Assembly (NCBI RefSeq): GCF_001418015.1 | Contig: NZ_LIQG01000016.1 | Span: forward strand, 1 to 64,000 | Reading direction: 5' to 3' | Length of the DNA: 64,000 bases | Origin: Lacinutrix mariniflava | Lineage (GTDB): Bacteria; Bacteroidota; Bacteroidia; Flavobacteriales; Flavobacteriaceae | Shown: one piece after another, positions 1 through 9,364 of the stretch | How the letters are laid out: each line of letters opens with the position of its first letter | How positions within the stretch are numbered: position 1 is the stretch's first letter | Position numbers and translations under genes: made by a program | The notes under the pieces: model-generated | Told to the model about the DNA's origin: nothing | The model's database searches: none | The model's input: only the letters and a program-made list of their open reading frames with translations

Positions 1-21
1 CTTTTTTTATGCTTTTAAAAT

Positions 22-237
22 TTATTTTTGATACAAATGTCCATCGGTAAAATCGTTATACTCAACGTTGTTCTTTTGTTTATCATCCATTTCTTGTATC
101 TTTTTATCTTGAGCCTCAAGAGCTTTTAAACCTTTAAAAAACTTAATTTCTTGCTTAAAAAGAGGGACGAAAAAAATAATAGCGACTACGACAACAAGTA
201 AAATTATAGGAAATACTTCAATTAATGTTGTTGTCAT
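22..237 (-). CDS. Small single-pass membrane protein, unknown
   Basis: A 71-residue protein with one hydrophobic segment at about residues 6-27, followed by a basic, then strongly charged, probably helical cytoplasmic tail. I recognise no family. The topology resembles small accessory subunits of membrane complexes, but no residue pattern supports a specific one. It lies 42 bases downstream of the MBL-fold lipoprotein gene on the same strand and could share its transcript. An ATG start with a clear membrane segment directly behind it makes a real gene likely, though short length leaves some doubt. Confidence 0.6.
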   Translation of the reverse strand: MTTTLIEVFPIILLVVVVAIIFFVPLFKQEIKFFKGLKALEAQDKKIQEMDDKQKNNVEYNDFTDGHLYQK

Positions 238-279
238 GATTATTTTTCGCTTGATAATATCAAATATATAAATTACTAA

Positions 280-1059
280 TTACTTTTTGCTAATATTTGG
301 ATACCAATTTAATTCGGTAACCTCAATAGCTTTTGAGTTCTCATTAATAATAGACTTAAATTTTTCAATATCACTATAGCCTTCAGTACCACGGTAATGA
401 TATGGGTAAACTTGCTTTGGTTTAAAATCTAGAACTGCTTTAGCTGCATTTTCAACTGTCATAGTATACGGTAAATTCATACAAATAAAAGCTTTGTCTA
501 TATTTTTAAGTTCACGCATTTCCGAAATGTCTTCAGTATCACCAGAAATATAAACACGTTCTTTTCCAAAAGTCAAAACATAACCATTTCCTCTGCCTTT
601 AGGATGGTATTTTAAAGCTTCATCTCGTAAGTTATACATAGGTATAGCTTCCACAGAAAAAACATCATAATCCACTTTGCTACCATTAATCATAGCATTT
701 GTATGCTTTCTAAAGTCTTTTGGAAGTAATTCGTAAACAGCCTCTGGCGCAATAATTTGAGCATTGTTTAAGCTTAAACCCTCTAAAGTCTTTAGGTGCA
801 TATGGTCACTATGTATATCTGTAATTAATACATAGTCGGCTTTTGGAAAACCTTCAAAAGCTTCTTTTCCACCTGTTGGATCTACATAAATAGTTTTTCC
901 GTTATACTCTAAAACCATCGTAGCGTGCTCAATAGGTGTAATCTTTAATTGAGAAATAACAGATTCGTTATCAGGTGTGTTATCTAATATCGTTGTTTGT
1001 GTATCGTTTTTACAAGCTGAAATGCAGATGATTAAAGCAATAATAAGGTAGTGTTTCAT
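280..1059 (-). CDS. Metallo-beta-lactamase-fold hydrolase, lipoprotein
   Basis: A 259-residue protein of the metallo-beta-lactamase superfamily, closest in feel to the UlaG/YtkL-like (UPF0173) metal-dependent hydrolases. The N-terminus is a lipoprotein signal peptide ending in ISAC at residues 13-16, so the mature protein should be lipid-anchored outside the inner membrane. The metal-binding motif appears as DIHSDHMH, followed by a downstream GDTE whose Asp is the usual bridging ligand and a C-terminal YPYHY whose His completes the site. Substrate unknown. It is divergently arranged with the coiled-coil gene at 1238. The fold assignment is firm; the reaction is not. Confidence 0.85.
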   Translation of the reverse strand: MKHYLIIALIICISACKNDTQTTILDNTPDNESVISQLKITPIEHATMVLEYNGKTIYVDPTGGKEAFEGFPKADYVLITDIHSDHMHLKTLEGLSLNNAQIIAPEAVYELLPKDFRKHTNAMINGSKVDYDVFSVEAIPMYNLRDEALKYHPKGRGNGYVLTFGKERVYISGDTEDISEMRELKNIDKAFICMNLPYTMTVENAAKAVLDFKPKQVYPYHYRGTEGYSDIEKFKSIINENSKAIEVTELNWYPNISKK

Positions 1060-1237
1060 TTCTATTTTAATTAAATTATAATTTTGGTTAAAGGTAATTT
1101 CTTTATTTCGTATAATAAAATTGTAACATTTAAATAAAAGTTACCACATATAAGTAGGTAATTTATTTTAAAAGTTAGATTTTTTAACGAAATTGCTTAT
1201 TCAAAATAACGTACAACTTTAAAACACGATATATCCA

Positions 1238-2581
1238 ATGGCTGATGATTTTGACTTATTAGAAACGAATTCTCAAGAGAAAACCGAAAAAGTAGATGTT
1301 AATTGGGGAAAAGCAATAGATACCATGAAATCTAAGCTAGCCCAAGAAGACGATCCCGAAAGTCGCCAGAAAATCCTTAACGCAACTTTAGACGATGTTG
1401 TGGATATGGCCGAAAAAGACAGATCAACACTTTTGGATGCGATTAAAGATTTAACAGACTATCAAGACGAAGTTGGTATTCTTTTCGAACGTTTTTCTTC
1501 ACTTAACGAAAAGGAACAAAAAGTTATTGACGATGCTCAAAAAGCATTAGAACGTAAAAAAATAGAATTAGAAGATGCTCTAAACAAACCAGACACTTGG
1601 TGGAATAACCTTTGGGGAAGAAAAAGCAAAATTAAAGCAGCAGAAACGTCTCTAAAAGAAGCCGAGAAAGTACGTGCAGGTGCAGATAATAAAGCCAAGG
1701 CAATGTTTCAGGAACGTATTGAAAGTGCAGATATTCAAACACTTTTAAGCGAATTATCATACAAATCTCAAGCAGCTGTAACACGTTTAAAAAACCGTGA
1801 AGTAGAAATAAAAGAAGTAGAAGAGAAACTTAAAGATGCTATTGTAGAGGCTTCTAAAAACCATACAAAAGCATTAGAGAAAAAGAAAGAGACAGAAGAT
1901 AAGCTAGAAGAGCAATACGCTTTACTAAAACAAGCGCGTCAAGCACTAGAAGATGTTTCAGATAAGCAATCAGCAGAATATTCAGAAGCTTTATCTAAAG
2001 TAACAACATTAGAGCAAAAAGTAGAAGAATTAGAAGGTCTTAAAAATGCTTATACAACATTAGCAGCCTCAAAAGATAGTTTCGTACACAAGCATAACTT
2101 AACTATTAAAGTATTAACATCTTTACGTTCAAACTTACAAACGCATCGTGCAAAATTAAAGAGTGATACAGACGAGCGTCTTAAATATTACGACGGTTAT
2201 GTTGTGGCATTAAAAGCAAGAACAGATCAAGAATTTGCTGCTATTTTAGAACATTTAGGTGTTAAAACCGATGAGCATATTGGTGCAACATTAGCGTCTA
2301 TGCATACTGCAAGTGCTAAAGCAAGACAAGAAATGATGGATAATATTCCAGTTCACGAAAAAGTTATGCAAGGCGTTTATGGTAGTTACGCAGAGGCTTT
2401 ACAAGAGATTAGAGCAAAAGATAGCGACATCCAAAAGAACTTTGCAGAGCGTTACGGTATCGACATGAAAGAAATGTTCGAAGACTATTACGCGGCAGAT
2501 GCAAACGCACCTTCTGGTGAAGGTGATGCCGCTCCAGCTCCAAAAAAAGAAGAGTCTAGCGACGACGATTTATTAGGGTAA
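1238..2581 (+). CDS. Long coiled-coil protein, unknown function
   Basis: A 447-residue, highly charged protein without signal peptide or membrane segment. Residues about 75-275 and 290-345 are rich in Lys, Glu and Ala heptads and should form long coiled coils, interrupted by a Trp-rich stretch WWNNLWG near residue 121. The C-terminus is low-complexity and ends in acidic residues (SSDDDLLG), echoing the acidic FDLLE near the N-terminus. It is the first gene of a run of nine plus-strand genes that includes an AAA+ ATPase. TelA-like (tellurite/toxic-anion resistance) coiled-coil proteins are a loose structural analogue, but I could not match their motifs. A scaffold or ATPase partner role is inference. 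Confidence 0.85.
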   Translation: MADDFDLLETNSQEKTEKVDVNWGKAIDTMKSKLAQEDDPESRQKILNATLDDVVDMAEKDRSTLLDAIKDLTDYQDEVGILFERFSSLNEKEQKVIDDAQKALERKKIELEDALNKPDTWWNNLWGRKSKIKAAETSLKEAEKVRAGADNKAKAMFQERIESADIQTLLSELSYKSQAAVTRLKNREVEIKEVEEKLKDAIVEASKNHTKALEKKKETEDKLEEQYALLKQARQALEDVSDKQSAEYSEALSKVTTLEQKVEELEGLKNAYTTLAASKDSFVHKHNLTIKVLTSLRSNLQTHRAKLKSDTDERLKYYDGYVVALKARTDQEFAAILEHLGVKTDEHIGATLASMHTASAKARQEMMDNIPVHEKVMQGVYGSYAEALQEIRAKDSDIQKNFAERYGIDMKEMFEDYYAADANAPSGEGDAAPAPKKEESSDDDLLG

Positions 2582-2583
2582 TT

Positions 2584-2735
2584 GTCACGTCGAGTGATTT
2601 TTGAGGCACAAAAAAAATGTATCGAGAAGCATTATGACGTTTCCTACTTTTGCTTACAATAGCAAAAGTAGGTCAGGCTTTCCGCTATATCTTTTTGTAG
2701 AAAAAACAAAAAGGATGCCGCTACAATCCTTAACG
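2584..2735. repeat. Dispersed intergenic repeat with two hairpins
   Basis: Begins with a CGAG-containing segment (CGTCGAGTG ... TATCGAGAAG) of the kind scattered through flavobacterial genomes. It contains a perfect 12-bp stem, CCTACTTTTGCT at 2643-2654 pairing with 2661-2672 around a 6-base loop. A second 8-bp stem, CTTTTTGT at 2691-2698, pairs with 2706-2713. It fills the gap between the coiled-coil gene and the next gene. No coding potential seen. Membership of a genome-wide family is from general knowledge of these genomes and was not searched. Confidence 0.6.
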
Positions 2736-2770
2736 CACGCACTCAAGTAAAACAATTATAAGAGTAAGTC

Positions 2771-2860
2771 ATCCGTGAAAATCTGTAAAAATCCGTGTCT
2801 TTAAGTCAGGGATAATCACATAAAGAGTAGTTTAAATTAGTGTAATTCGTGTCAAAAGAA
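2771..2860. repeat. ATCCGTG-type dispersed repeat
   Basis: Contains tandem imperfect copies of a roughly 14-base word (ATCCGTGAAA, ATCTGTAAAA, ATCCGTGTC) and then TGTAATTCGTGTCAAA just before the ATG at 2866. The same vocabulary recurs at 12018-12100, also upstream of a gene of this cluster. Such words are common dispersed repeats in Bacteroidota; function unknown. Confidence 0.55.
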
Positions 2861-2865
2861 AAGAA

Positions 2866-3927
2866 ATGTCATTAAATCACATAGTAACACCATTAGATTC
2901 TGCTGTTTTAGACAGTAAAGAACAATACGTGTTCTATCATAAAAAAGTAGATTTTGCCTTAAAAGAACTCATTACAAGTGTACAATTTAATAAGCTGTGT
3001 ACAGAACATGAGATGACCTATTTTAAGCAATATTGCGATTTGCTGTTGTATTCCATAGAAGCCATGCGTGTAAAATACATGTACGACGAAGAGGATAACA
3101 TGAAAATTGATGTAACAGAATCTGGTTTTCCAAATTATTTAGAGTTTCGTTATCTATATAACGACTTGTCATTAAGAGATAATTATTTAGACAAGTTAAA
3201 AGACGTTTCCGAATTACAAGAAGAATTCCTAACGCAGTTAATGCATAAAAAAGAGCCTATAAGACGCGATAAACTTTTTCAAGCAGCATCAATTGTTTAC
3301 TATACATCTGTAGAACAAAAGTATATTTTTAATCGTTTTGTACAAGGTAAAATTATACAAGCAGCAGCAGGAAGCCAAGCAGAATATATGGTAAGTTGGA
3401 GCTTTTACGATGTGTCTTTAAACAGACCATTTGTGTGCTTTATGTATTTCTATTTCGACGGGAAAAATCCTGAAGACCAAAAAGAAGAAATTTACGAGGT
3501 TCTAAAAACCGTAGCAGATAGAAAAATGGCACTAGACACTATGGCTTATGGTATAGACAGACGCTTAAAAAACTTAAAACCAAAACACATAAAACGTATA
3601 GATTTAGGGCCATTTCATAATATTTTTGCCAAAGACGAAAACATTTTAACACACAGTATTTTAGAAAGTATTGCTAAAAAAGAGGTGCCTTTAGAATCTT
3701 ATGCGCTATCCTTTAAAATAGACGAAGTATTTTCTGGTAGCGAATTTACCGAAGGTGGTTATTTTTCTAAACAAACATTACAAAAATGGAGCGATGTTGT
3801 AAAACAAAATTATGTATTTGCACCACATCGCATCATTCAATTATTATACAATAAGAATCCTGAAATTATGAACAAGCTGGCAAAACCACCTTTTCAAGTC
3901 GCAGATTTAAAAATGAAAAATATATAA
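2866..3927 (+). CDS. Conserved-looking soluble protein, unknown
   Basis: A 353-residue protein with no signal peptide or convincing membrane helix and a balanced charged/aromatic composition, so probably cytoplasmic. I recognise no domain. The middle (about residues 175-205) is rich in aromatic residues, and the C-terminal part ends in a basic helix. It sits 284 bases behind the coiled-coil gene, in the same orientation and with repeats between. By position it is a partner candidate for the AAA+ ATPase of the cluster. The clean ATG and long uninterrupted frame make it a real gene; its job cannot be read from sequence. Confidence 0.8.
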   Translation: MSLNHIVTPLDSAVLDSKEQYVFYHKKVDFALKELITSVQFNKLCTEHEMTYFKQYCDLLLYSIEAMRVKYMYDEEDNMKIDVTESGFPNYLEFRYLYNDLSLRDNYLDKLKDVSELQEEFLTQLMHKKEPIRRDKLFQAASIVYYTSVEQKYIFNRFVQGKIIQAAAGSQAEYMVSWSFYDVSLNRPFVCFMYFYFDGKNPEDQKEEIYEVLKTVADRKMALDTMAYGIDRRLKNLKPKHIKRIDLGPFHNIFAKDENILTHSILESIAKKEVPLESYALSFKIDEVFSGSEFTEGGYFSKQTLQKWSDVVKQNYVFAPHRIIQLLYNKNPEIMNKLAKPPFQVADLKMKNI

Positions 3928-3989
3928 AAAGTAGAGTAAATAAATCGATATGTATAAAATAAAAAACAGATAAGAATAGATAAAATTAT

Positions 3990-5000
3990 ATGAAAACAAA
4001 GACAACTTTTTCTATTTTATTTTTGTTTGTATTGTTTTTTTCTTGTCAAGAAAAAGCATCAAAAAAAGCGTCCTTTTACCATTGGAAAACAAAAGCAGTT
4101 TTTTCAAAACAATATGAAACAGCAATAAATATAGCACAATCCAATGCTATTTACTTACATTATTTTGATATAGAATCGACCCAAAAATCTAACTGGCAAA
4201 GCGATGGTGTTTTCCCAACATACGTTTTACAAGACGTTGCAAAACAGTATAAAGATTTTAAAATTATTCCTGTTGTTTTTATTTCAAATAAAATATTTAA
4301 AACTAAAGACTTAAATATCAATAGTTTGTCAAACAGAATTAAAACACTTATAAATCAAATAAGTCAAAAGCATTTTAATAAAAAAATAACAGAAATTCAA
4401 ATAGATTGCGATTGGACAGAAAGCAGTAAAAACGCTTATTTTAAACTTTTAGAATCATTAAATACAGAGTATAGCATTAACGCAACCATTAGATTGCATC
4501 AAATAAAATTTAAAGATAAAACAGGAGTTCCGCCAGTACAAAGTGGTACGTTAATGGTCTACAATATTGGAGATTTAAAAGACCAAAAACAAAATTCAAT
4601 TTTAGAAAACAACATAGTCAAACAGTATATTAATCCAGAATCAACTTACCCTTTAAAATTAAATATTGCTTTACCATTGTTTTCGCAAACGGTTGTGTTT
4701 AATAACGATAACCAAATAAAGCTAATTAAAGATTCAGATCGTTCAGTTTTAGAATCAGATTTTCATTTTAAAAAAGTAGATAAAACTAATTTTCAGGTTG
4801 TTAAAGACACACTTTATAAGGGTTTTTATTTAAGTAAAGGTTATAACTTGAAAATTGAAGAGTTAAATGAAACAGAAGTAATAAATTCATATAAAACAAT
4901 TAAAGACAGTAAACTTGATGTTAATGAGCTAATTATTTATCATTTAGATCAAAACTCATTATCAAACATTAATCTAAAGTCAATGTTAAAACAATTATGA
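3990..5000 (+). CDS. Lipoprotein, possibly DUF3142-like TIM barrel
   Basis: A 336-residue exported protein. The N-terminus is a signal peptide with a lipobox-like FFSC, Cys at residue 19. The body alternates predicted strands and helices. A segment around EIQIDCDWTESS, followed by YFKLLESL, resembles the conserved core of DUF3142 proteins, which look like glycoside-hydrolase-type barrels; that assignment is tentative. Its stop overlaps the start of the next gene by four bases (ATGA), so the two should be translationally coupled and act together outside the cytoplasm. AT content is especially high here, as in the next gene, compared with the flanking AAA+ and coiled-coil genes. Confidence 0.75.
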   Translation: MKTKTTFSILFLFVLFFSCQEKASKKASFYHWKTKAVFSKQYETAINIAQSNAIYLHYFDIESTQKSNWQSDGVFPTYVLQDVAKQYKDFKIIPVVFISNKIFKTKDLNINSLSNRIKTLINQISQKHFNKKITEIQIDCDWTESSKNAYFKLLESLNTEYSINATIRLHQIKFKDKTGVPPVQSGTLMVYNIGDLKDQKQNSILENNIVKQYINPESTYPLKLNIALPLFSQTVVFNNDNQIKLIKDSDRSVLESDFHFKKVDKTNFQVVKDTLYKGFYLSKGYNLKIEELNETEVINSYKTIKDSKLDVNELIIYHLDQNSLSNINLKSMLKQL

Positions 5001-7354
5001 AAAGCACATTAAAATATCTTTTTGTACTAATTTCATTTAGTTTATTTGCTAAAATAGATAAAGGGAATGAAAACATGTTTTACTGTGGAGGTGGAGAATG
5101 GTATGACTGGATGCAATTTTATAACCTATTTGAGCAAACAAATATTTCTGCAGAAGCCTATTATCCTTTTTTAAGAGATGAAGATGATACTTTTTATGGA
5201 GAAGAAGACACATACTATAATGAAGATAGAACAATTGTTTACCCAAAAGGAAATATAAGCTTATGGAATACAATTTTAAAAGGCTGGACTAATCAAGAGG
5301 TAACAGATGCTATTTATAAATCGGACCATTTTGATTGGAGTAGTAAGACTACAGAATTAGAAAAAAGAGCAAAATTATATATTGATTTTGCTAAAAAATG
5401 TAGTACCAGTTTTAACTATAGAAACAATAGTAACTCATGGGATTACGATGTAATTTTAAAAGATAAAAGTATTGATAAAACGGAATTATTAACCGAATTA
5501 AATACACTACTTAAAACAGAAAAAAACCAACAGTTAAAAGCAAGATATTATTATCAGATTATTAGAATTCTCCATTACTCTAAATCATGGAATGAGGCTG
5601 TGCAATTTTATGAGTCAACTATTGAAGGTAAGTTACCTAAAAACGAAATTTACTATTATATAGTAGATCAAGTAGCAGGTTGTTACTATTCTATTAAAAA
5701 ATATGATAAAGCTGCCTATTTGTTTACTAAAGTACTTAATAATAGTATTGATAGAAAAAAATCTGCGTACCTAAGTTTTAACTTTTGTTCTAATAAAAGT
5801 GCAGAAGGAAAATCTTTTTTTAAAAATATTGAAGACGAAAAAGATTTGTTACTTATTAAAAGTCTAAGAGGGTTTTCTGACGAAATTAATAATATAAATA
5901 AATTTATCAAACTTGATAATAATGATAATAGAGTAGAGTTATTGTTTATGCGTGCTTTAAGCAATGTAGAGCGTAATGTTTGGCCAAAACATATTGGTTT
6001 AGATAATAAAACACTTCCATATTTAGAAGAAGATAAAAAACGAGACAAACTATTGCTAATAGCAGAACAGCAAGCAAATGCAGCTAATATTAAAAACAAA
6101 GATTTTTGGAAAATATCAAGTTCTTATTTGTCTTTTATAAACAAGGATTTAGAAAAGGCAAAAATTAAATTAGCAGAAGTTAATTCGTTTTCCAATCAAA
6201 AAAAGGTACTGTCAATAATTTATGAGGTTTTTAGTTGGGATAGTATTAAGTCAAAGGATGAGGATTATATTTATAAAGTACTTAAAGACTACCCTATAAA
6301 TGATACTAATGACTGGGTAAATGATTCAGAAAATGATGATTTCAGAAATTTTATTTTAGATAAAATTGCACATACTTATTATAAAAATGGTGAATTAGCA
6401 AAAGCTTTTTTGGTTCATAATAATTTAGATGTACTTGTTAATACAAGTTCATTACAACTTTTAAATGCCTTAAATGATTTTTATTATAAGCAAAACAAAA
6501 GCGCTTTTGAAACCCAATTACTAAACCAAGCTTCAGAGAACACAAATTTTATAGATTATATAAATGTTCAGAAAGGGATTTATTACTTATATAACGCAAA
6601 CCCAGAACAAGCTGTAGTTTACTTTAATAAAAGTAGTAGCTATTTAAGTAATGCTTATATTCCGGATACTATTTTTAGTAATAATATTAAGGAATGTTTT
6701 GATTGTGAAGAGGAAAAAGTTATGGTCGATAAAGTGTATAAAGCCAAACTGTTTTCTTTTATAAAACCTAGCTTTACTAAAAAACAATTGGCAAGTAATT
6801 TACTAGAATTAATACAGTTAACTAAAGGCACTAAACAAAGCGAAGCTAAATTAGCAAACTATTTACTAGCAAACTACTATTATAACATCTCAAATACTGG
6901 CTATTACAGAGGTTTAATATCAGGTAGAAATTCTAATTGTTGTGATTATAATTATATAAGTTATGCAGATGATAATTATAGAGAAACTAAAGTAGGATCT
7001 GATGTAATACAAAAGCAATCGGGTTACAATTTGTATAATCTTACTAATTACGGAAAGCTTTATTTTGAGACTAGTAAAACAGCACACAAATATTATCAAC
7101 AAACAATTGACATGTCTAACGATAATGAGTTAAATGCAAGATGTAGCTATTTAATTGCAAAATGCGAATTAAATAAATATTATAATGAAGGATCAAATGA
7201 TGTTTACACAATGACGATAAGTAAATATTCTGACATAGAATTACCTAAAAGTAAAGGCTTTAAATTGCTTAAAGAAAATTATTCTGACACAGAATTTCAT
7301 AAATTAATTATTAAAGAATGTAGCTATTATAAATATTATAGTTCAACATTTTAA
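4997..7354 (+). CDS. Large exported helical (TPR-like) protein
   Basis: A 785-residue protein with an N-terminal signal peptide (about residues 1-18) and no membrane helices after it. Much of the remainder is predicted helical, with repeating Tyr/Leu/Ala spacing of tetratricopeptide type, for example around AVQFYESTIEGK and KAAYLFTKVLNN near residues 200-245 and AVVYFNKSSSYL later. It is rich in Asn, Lys and Tyr. Translation probably couples to the upstream lipoprotein through the ATGA overlap. It looks like a periplasmic or surface-exposed scaffold. No enzymatic motif was seen, and the true family is unknown to me. Confidence 0.75.
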   Translation: MKSTLKYLFVLISFSLFAKIDKGNENMFYCGGGEWYDWMQFYNLFEQTNISAEAYYPFLRDEDDTFYGEEDTYYNEDRTIVYPKGNISLWNTILKGWTNQEVTDAIYKSDHFDWSSKTTELEKRAKLYIDFAKKCSTSFNYRNNSNSWDYDVILKDKSIDKTELLTELNTLLKTEKNQQLKARYYYQIIRILHYSKSWNEAVQFYESTIEGKLPKNEIYYYIVDQVAGCYYSIKKYDKAAYLFTKVLNNSIDRKKSAYLSFNFCSNKSAEGKSFFKNIEDEKDLLLIKSLRGFSDEINNINKFIKLDNNDNRVELLFMRALSNVERNVWPKHIGLDNKTLPYLEEDKKRDKLLLIAEQQANAANIKNKDFWKISSSYLSFINKDLEKAKIKLAEVNSFSNQKKVLSIIYEVFSWDSIKSKDEDYIYKVLKDYPINDTNDWVNDSENDDFRNFILDKIAHTYYKNGELAKAFLVHNNLDVLVNTSSLQLLNALNDFYYKQNKSAFETQLLNQASENTNFIDYINVQKGIYYLYNANPEQAVVYFNKSSSYLSNAYIPDTIFSNNIKECFDCEEEKVMVDKVYKAKLFSFIKPSFTKKQLASNLLELIQLTKGTKQSEAKLANYLLANYYYNISNTGYYRGLISGRNSNCCDYNYISYADDNYRETKVGSDVIQKQSGYNLYNLTNYGKLYFETSKTAHKYYQQTIDMSNDNELNARCSYLIAKCELNKYYNEGSNDVYTMTISKYSDIELPKSKGFKLLKENYSDTEFHKLIIKECSYYKYYSSTF

Positions 7355-7388
7355 ATCAAGATATAGTAATATAGAATACTAAAAAAAC

Positions 7389-9347
7389 ATGGAACACAAC
7401 TCAACTTTCCCAATAAAAAAGAATGAACTAGACATGCTTCGCGACGAAGCAAGTGGTTATCTTAAAAGTATACAATGGGAACAAGGAGCAAGAGCCAAAA
7501 ATAAAGATAAAGACGCAAAAGACGAATCTATTTTATTGTATTTGTCAAGAGCAAATAATGGAAGTGGAGCTACAGAAATTACTTCGGTTTCTAAAACAAT
7601 TTTAGCTTTAAAAAAGCGATTATTACCAGATTCTATCGCTATTCCTGTGCATTTAAACCAAACGCTTTTTGCTGTGCAAGAAGGTATTGCTTTAGGTATT
7701 TGGGTAAAAGATAGTTATTATGATGGTTCAGGATTATCAAACTTAAATGAGCGTAAATCTAGTTTAGATTCTAACGGAAAACGAGAATATGAAAGTAAGA
7801 TGCATACCTCTACAGCATTTATGTTGTTTGCTATGGCTTACAATATTCTTCATAATTTAAAACCATTGGCATCAGACGATTTATCTGTTATGAAACAGAA
7901 ATTCGCTGGCTTACCAGAAGTCTCTTTTATTACGCCTCTAAAAGGAATTGCTTGTAGTTTGTTTTATTACGATAAATATTTAGGGCATCCAGATATTGTA
8001 AAAACAGATAAAGACGTCATTGACTTTACGGTAGTATATTATGAAGCTTTAATAGCCGAAATTCAACTACGTAAAAGTAGCTTAGAATACACCGAAACTA
8101 TTATAGATAGAACCTATAAACTAGAAAATAGTGAGTTTGCAATTTCAGGTTGGGATAATGTGTTTTCTGGAACTGCAAAAAGCATTGAATTTAATAAAAT
8201 TAAGTTCGAGCAAATTGTAGGTAACAGAGATGCAAAACACTTTGCAAGACGTTTAACTGAGCGTATGCTGAGTTACGATTTCGAGGTAAAAAAGAATCCA
8301 TTTCAAGAACTTGGTGGTTTCATGCCAGTTTTCATGGGTTATGGTATTCCAGGTACAGGAAAAAGTATGTTAATTGCAGCAATCGCTACACGATTAAAAG
8401 AACATGCAGATAATTTAGATATTCCGTTTTTATTTCATCCAATGCCAGATACTTTAATTAGTACCTTTCAAGGTGGATCTGCCGAAAAAATGGTAGAATG
8501 GATGAAGCCAATGCAAGATCCTTCAAAATTAATTTTTGCACCTATTGATGATGCAGAGAATAATTTACAAGAACGTACAGCACAAGGTGTATCAGCTGGT
8601 GTAAAAGAGGTTATAGGTGTTTTTCTTCGTTACACAGAAGGAGCTTACGCAGTAAATTATGGTAATAGTTCTATTGGATTATTTACCAATTTGCCAGAAA
8701 TGTTAGATAAAGCGATAATCTCTCGCGTGCAAGGTCGTTTTAAAATTGATGGAGCACGAACAGAGCACGATTTCTTAGATCAAGATCATTTATGGTGGAG
8801 AAAATTGGAGAAAACAATGCCAGATTTCGTAAATATGTCAAGTCCAAAAGATTACGAATATCTAAAAGATCAAGGCTTAGCTAAAAACATGGGAGATATT
8901 TTGAATAGTGTCGAAAAACCAAGTGAAGTGAGAGTTTTAGAAGCTTATGACAAGGCCGAAAAATTGCATAGTACAAACGATCATTTATTCTACGCAGGCT
9001 TATATAAAGAGATTCAAAAAATATTTCCATTCTTCTCTTCTAGAGATGTTAGAAACATTCAATCTGCAATTTCGTTACGTTTAACAGATTTCGATTTAGA
9101 ACAAGATTGGTTCGATAAACCTGAGGTTTACTTTAAGCAGAATTACGAAACAAAATTTAATATGCTTCAAGAACTAATGAAAGGAAATATGAAAGGTTTA
9201 AACTTTTCAGAGATTAGAAGACAAGAAGTTGTACGTTACTTAGATAACGTGGCAACCATTGCAGATACAGACTTTAAACGTAAAGTTGATGCAAAAGTAA
9301 ACCAAATGAATATTGATTTAAAGGCAAGAGAAACGTTTGGTAATTAG
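7389..9347 (+). CDS. AAA+ family ATPase with unusual N-terminal half
   Basis: A 652-residue cytoplasmic ATPase. The AAA+ module begins near residue 300, with Walker A GIPGTGKS at residues 319-326. A Walker B-like IDDAE has its Asp residues at 387-388 and Glu at 390, one residue further than the usual DE. The segment SRVQGRF matches the arginine-finger region of AAA proteins. About 300 residues precede the module and match nothing I know; about 150 helical residues follow. The chemistry (ATP-driven remodelling) is expected from the family. The substrate is unknown, but co-directional coiled-coil and membrane genes suggest a remodelled complex. Confidence 0.88.
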   Translation: MEHNSTFPIKKNELDMLRDEASGYLKSIQWEQGARAKNKDKDAKDESILLYLSRANNGSGATEITSVSKTILALKKRLLPDSIAIPVHLNQTLFAVQEGIALGIWVKDSYYDGSGLSNLNERKSSLDSNGKREYESKMHTSTAFMLFAMAYNILHNLKPLASDDLSVMKQKFAGLPEVSFITPLKGIACSLFYYDKYLGHPDIVKTDKDVIDFTVVYYEALIAEIQLRKSSLEYTETIIDRTYKLENSEFAISGWDNVFSGTAKSIEFNKIKFEQIVGNRDAKHFARRLTERMLSYDFEVKKNPFQELGGFMPVFMGYGIPGTGKSMLIAAIATRLKEHADNLDIPFLFHPMPDTLISTFQGGSAEKMVEWMKPMQDPSKLIFAPIDDAENNLQERTAQGVSAGVKEVIGVFLRYTEGAYAVNYGNSSIGLFTNLPEMLDKAIISRVQGRFKIDGARTEHDFLDQDHLWWRKLEKTMPDFVNMSSPKDYEYLKDQGLAKNMGDILNSVEKPSEVRVLEAYDKAEKLHSTNDHLFYAGLYKEIQKIFPFFSSRDVRNIQSAISLRLTDFDLEQDWFDKPEVYFKQNYETKFNMLQELMKGNMKGLNFSEIRRQEVVRYLDNVATIADTDFKRKVDAKVNQMNIDLKARETFGN

Positions 9348-9364
9348 AAAAAACTAAAATAGAA

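Noticed and set aside
1238-2581. TelA/tellurite-resistance assignment for the coiled-coil protein
   Set aside because: Only generic coiled-coil resemblance; no TelA motif or neighbouring ter genes found.
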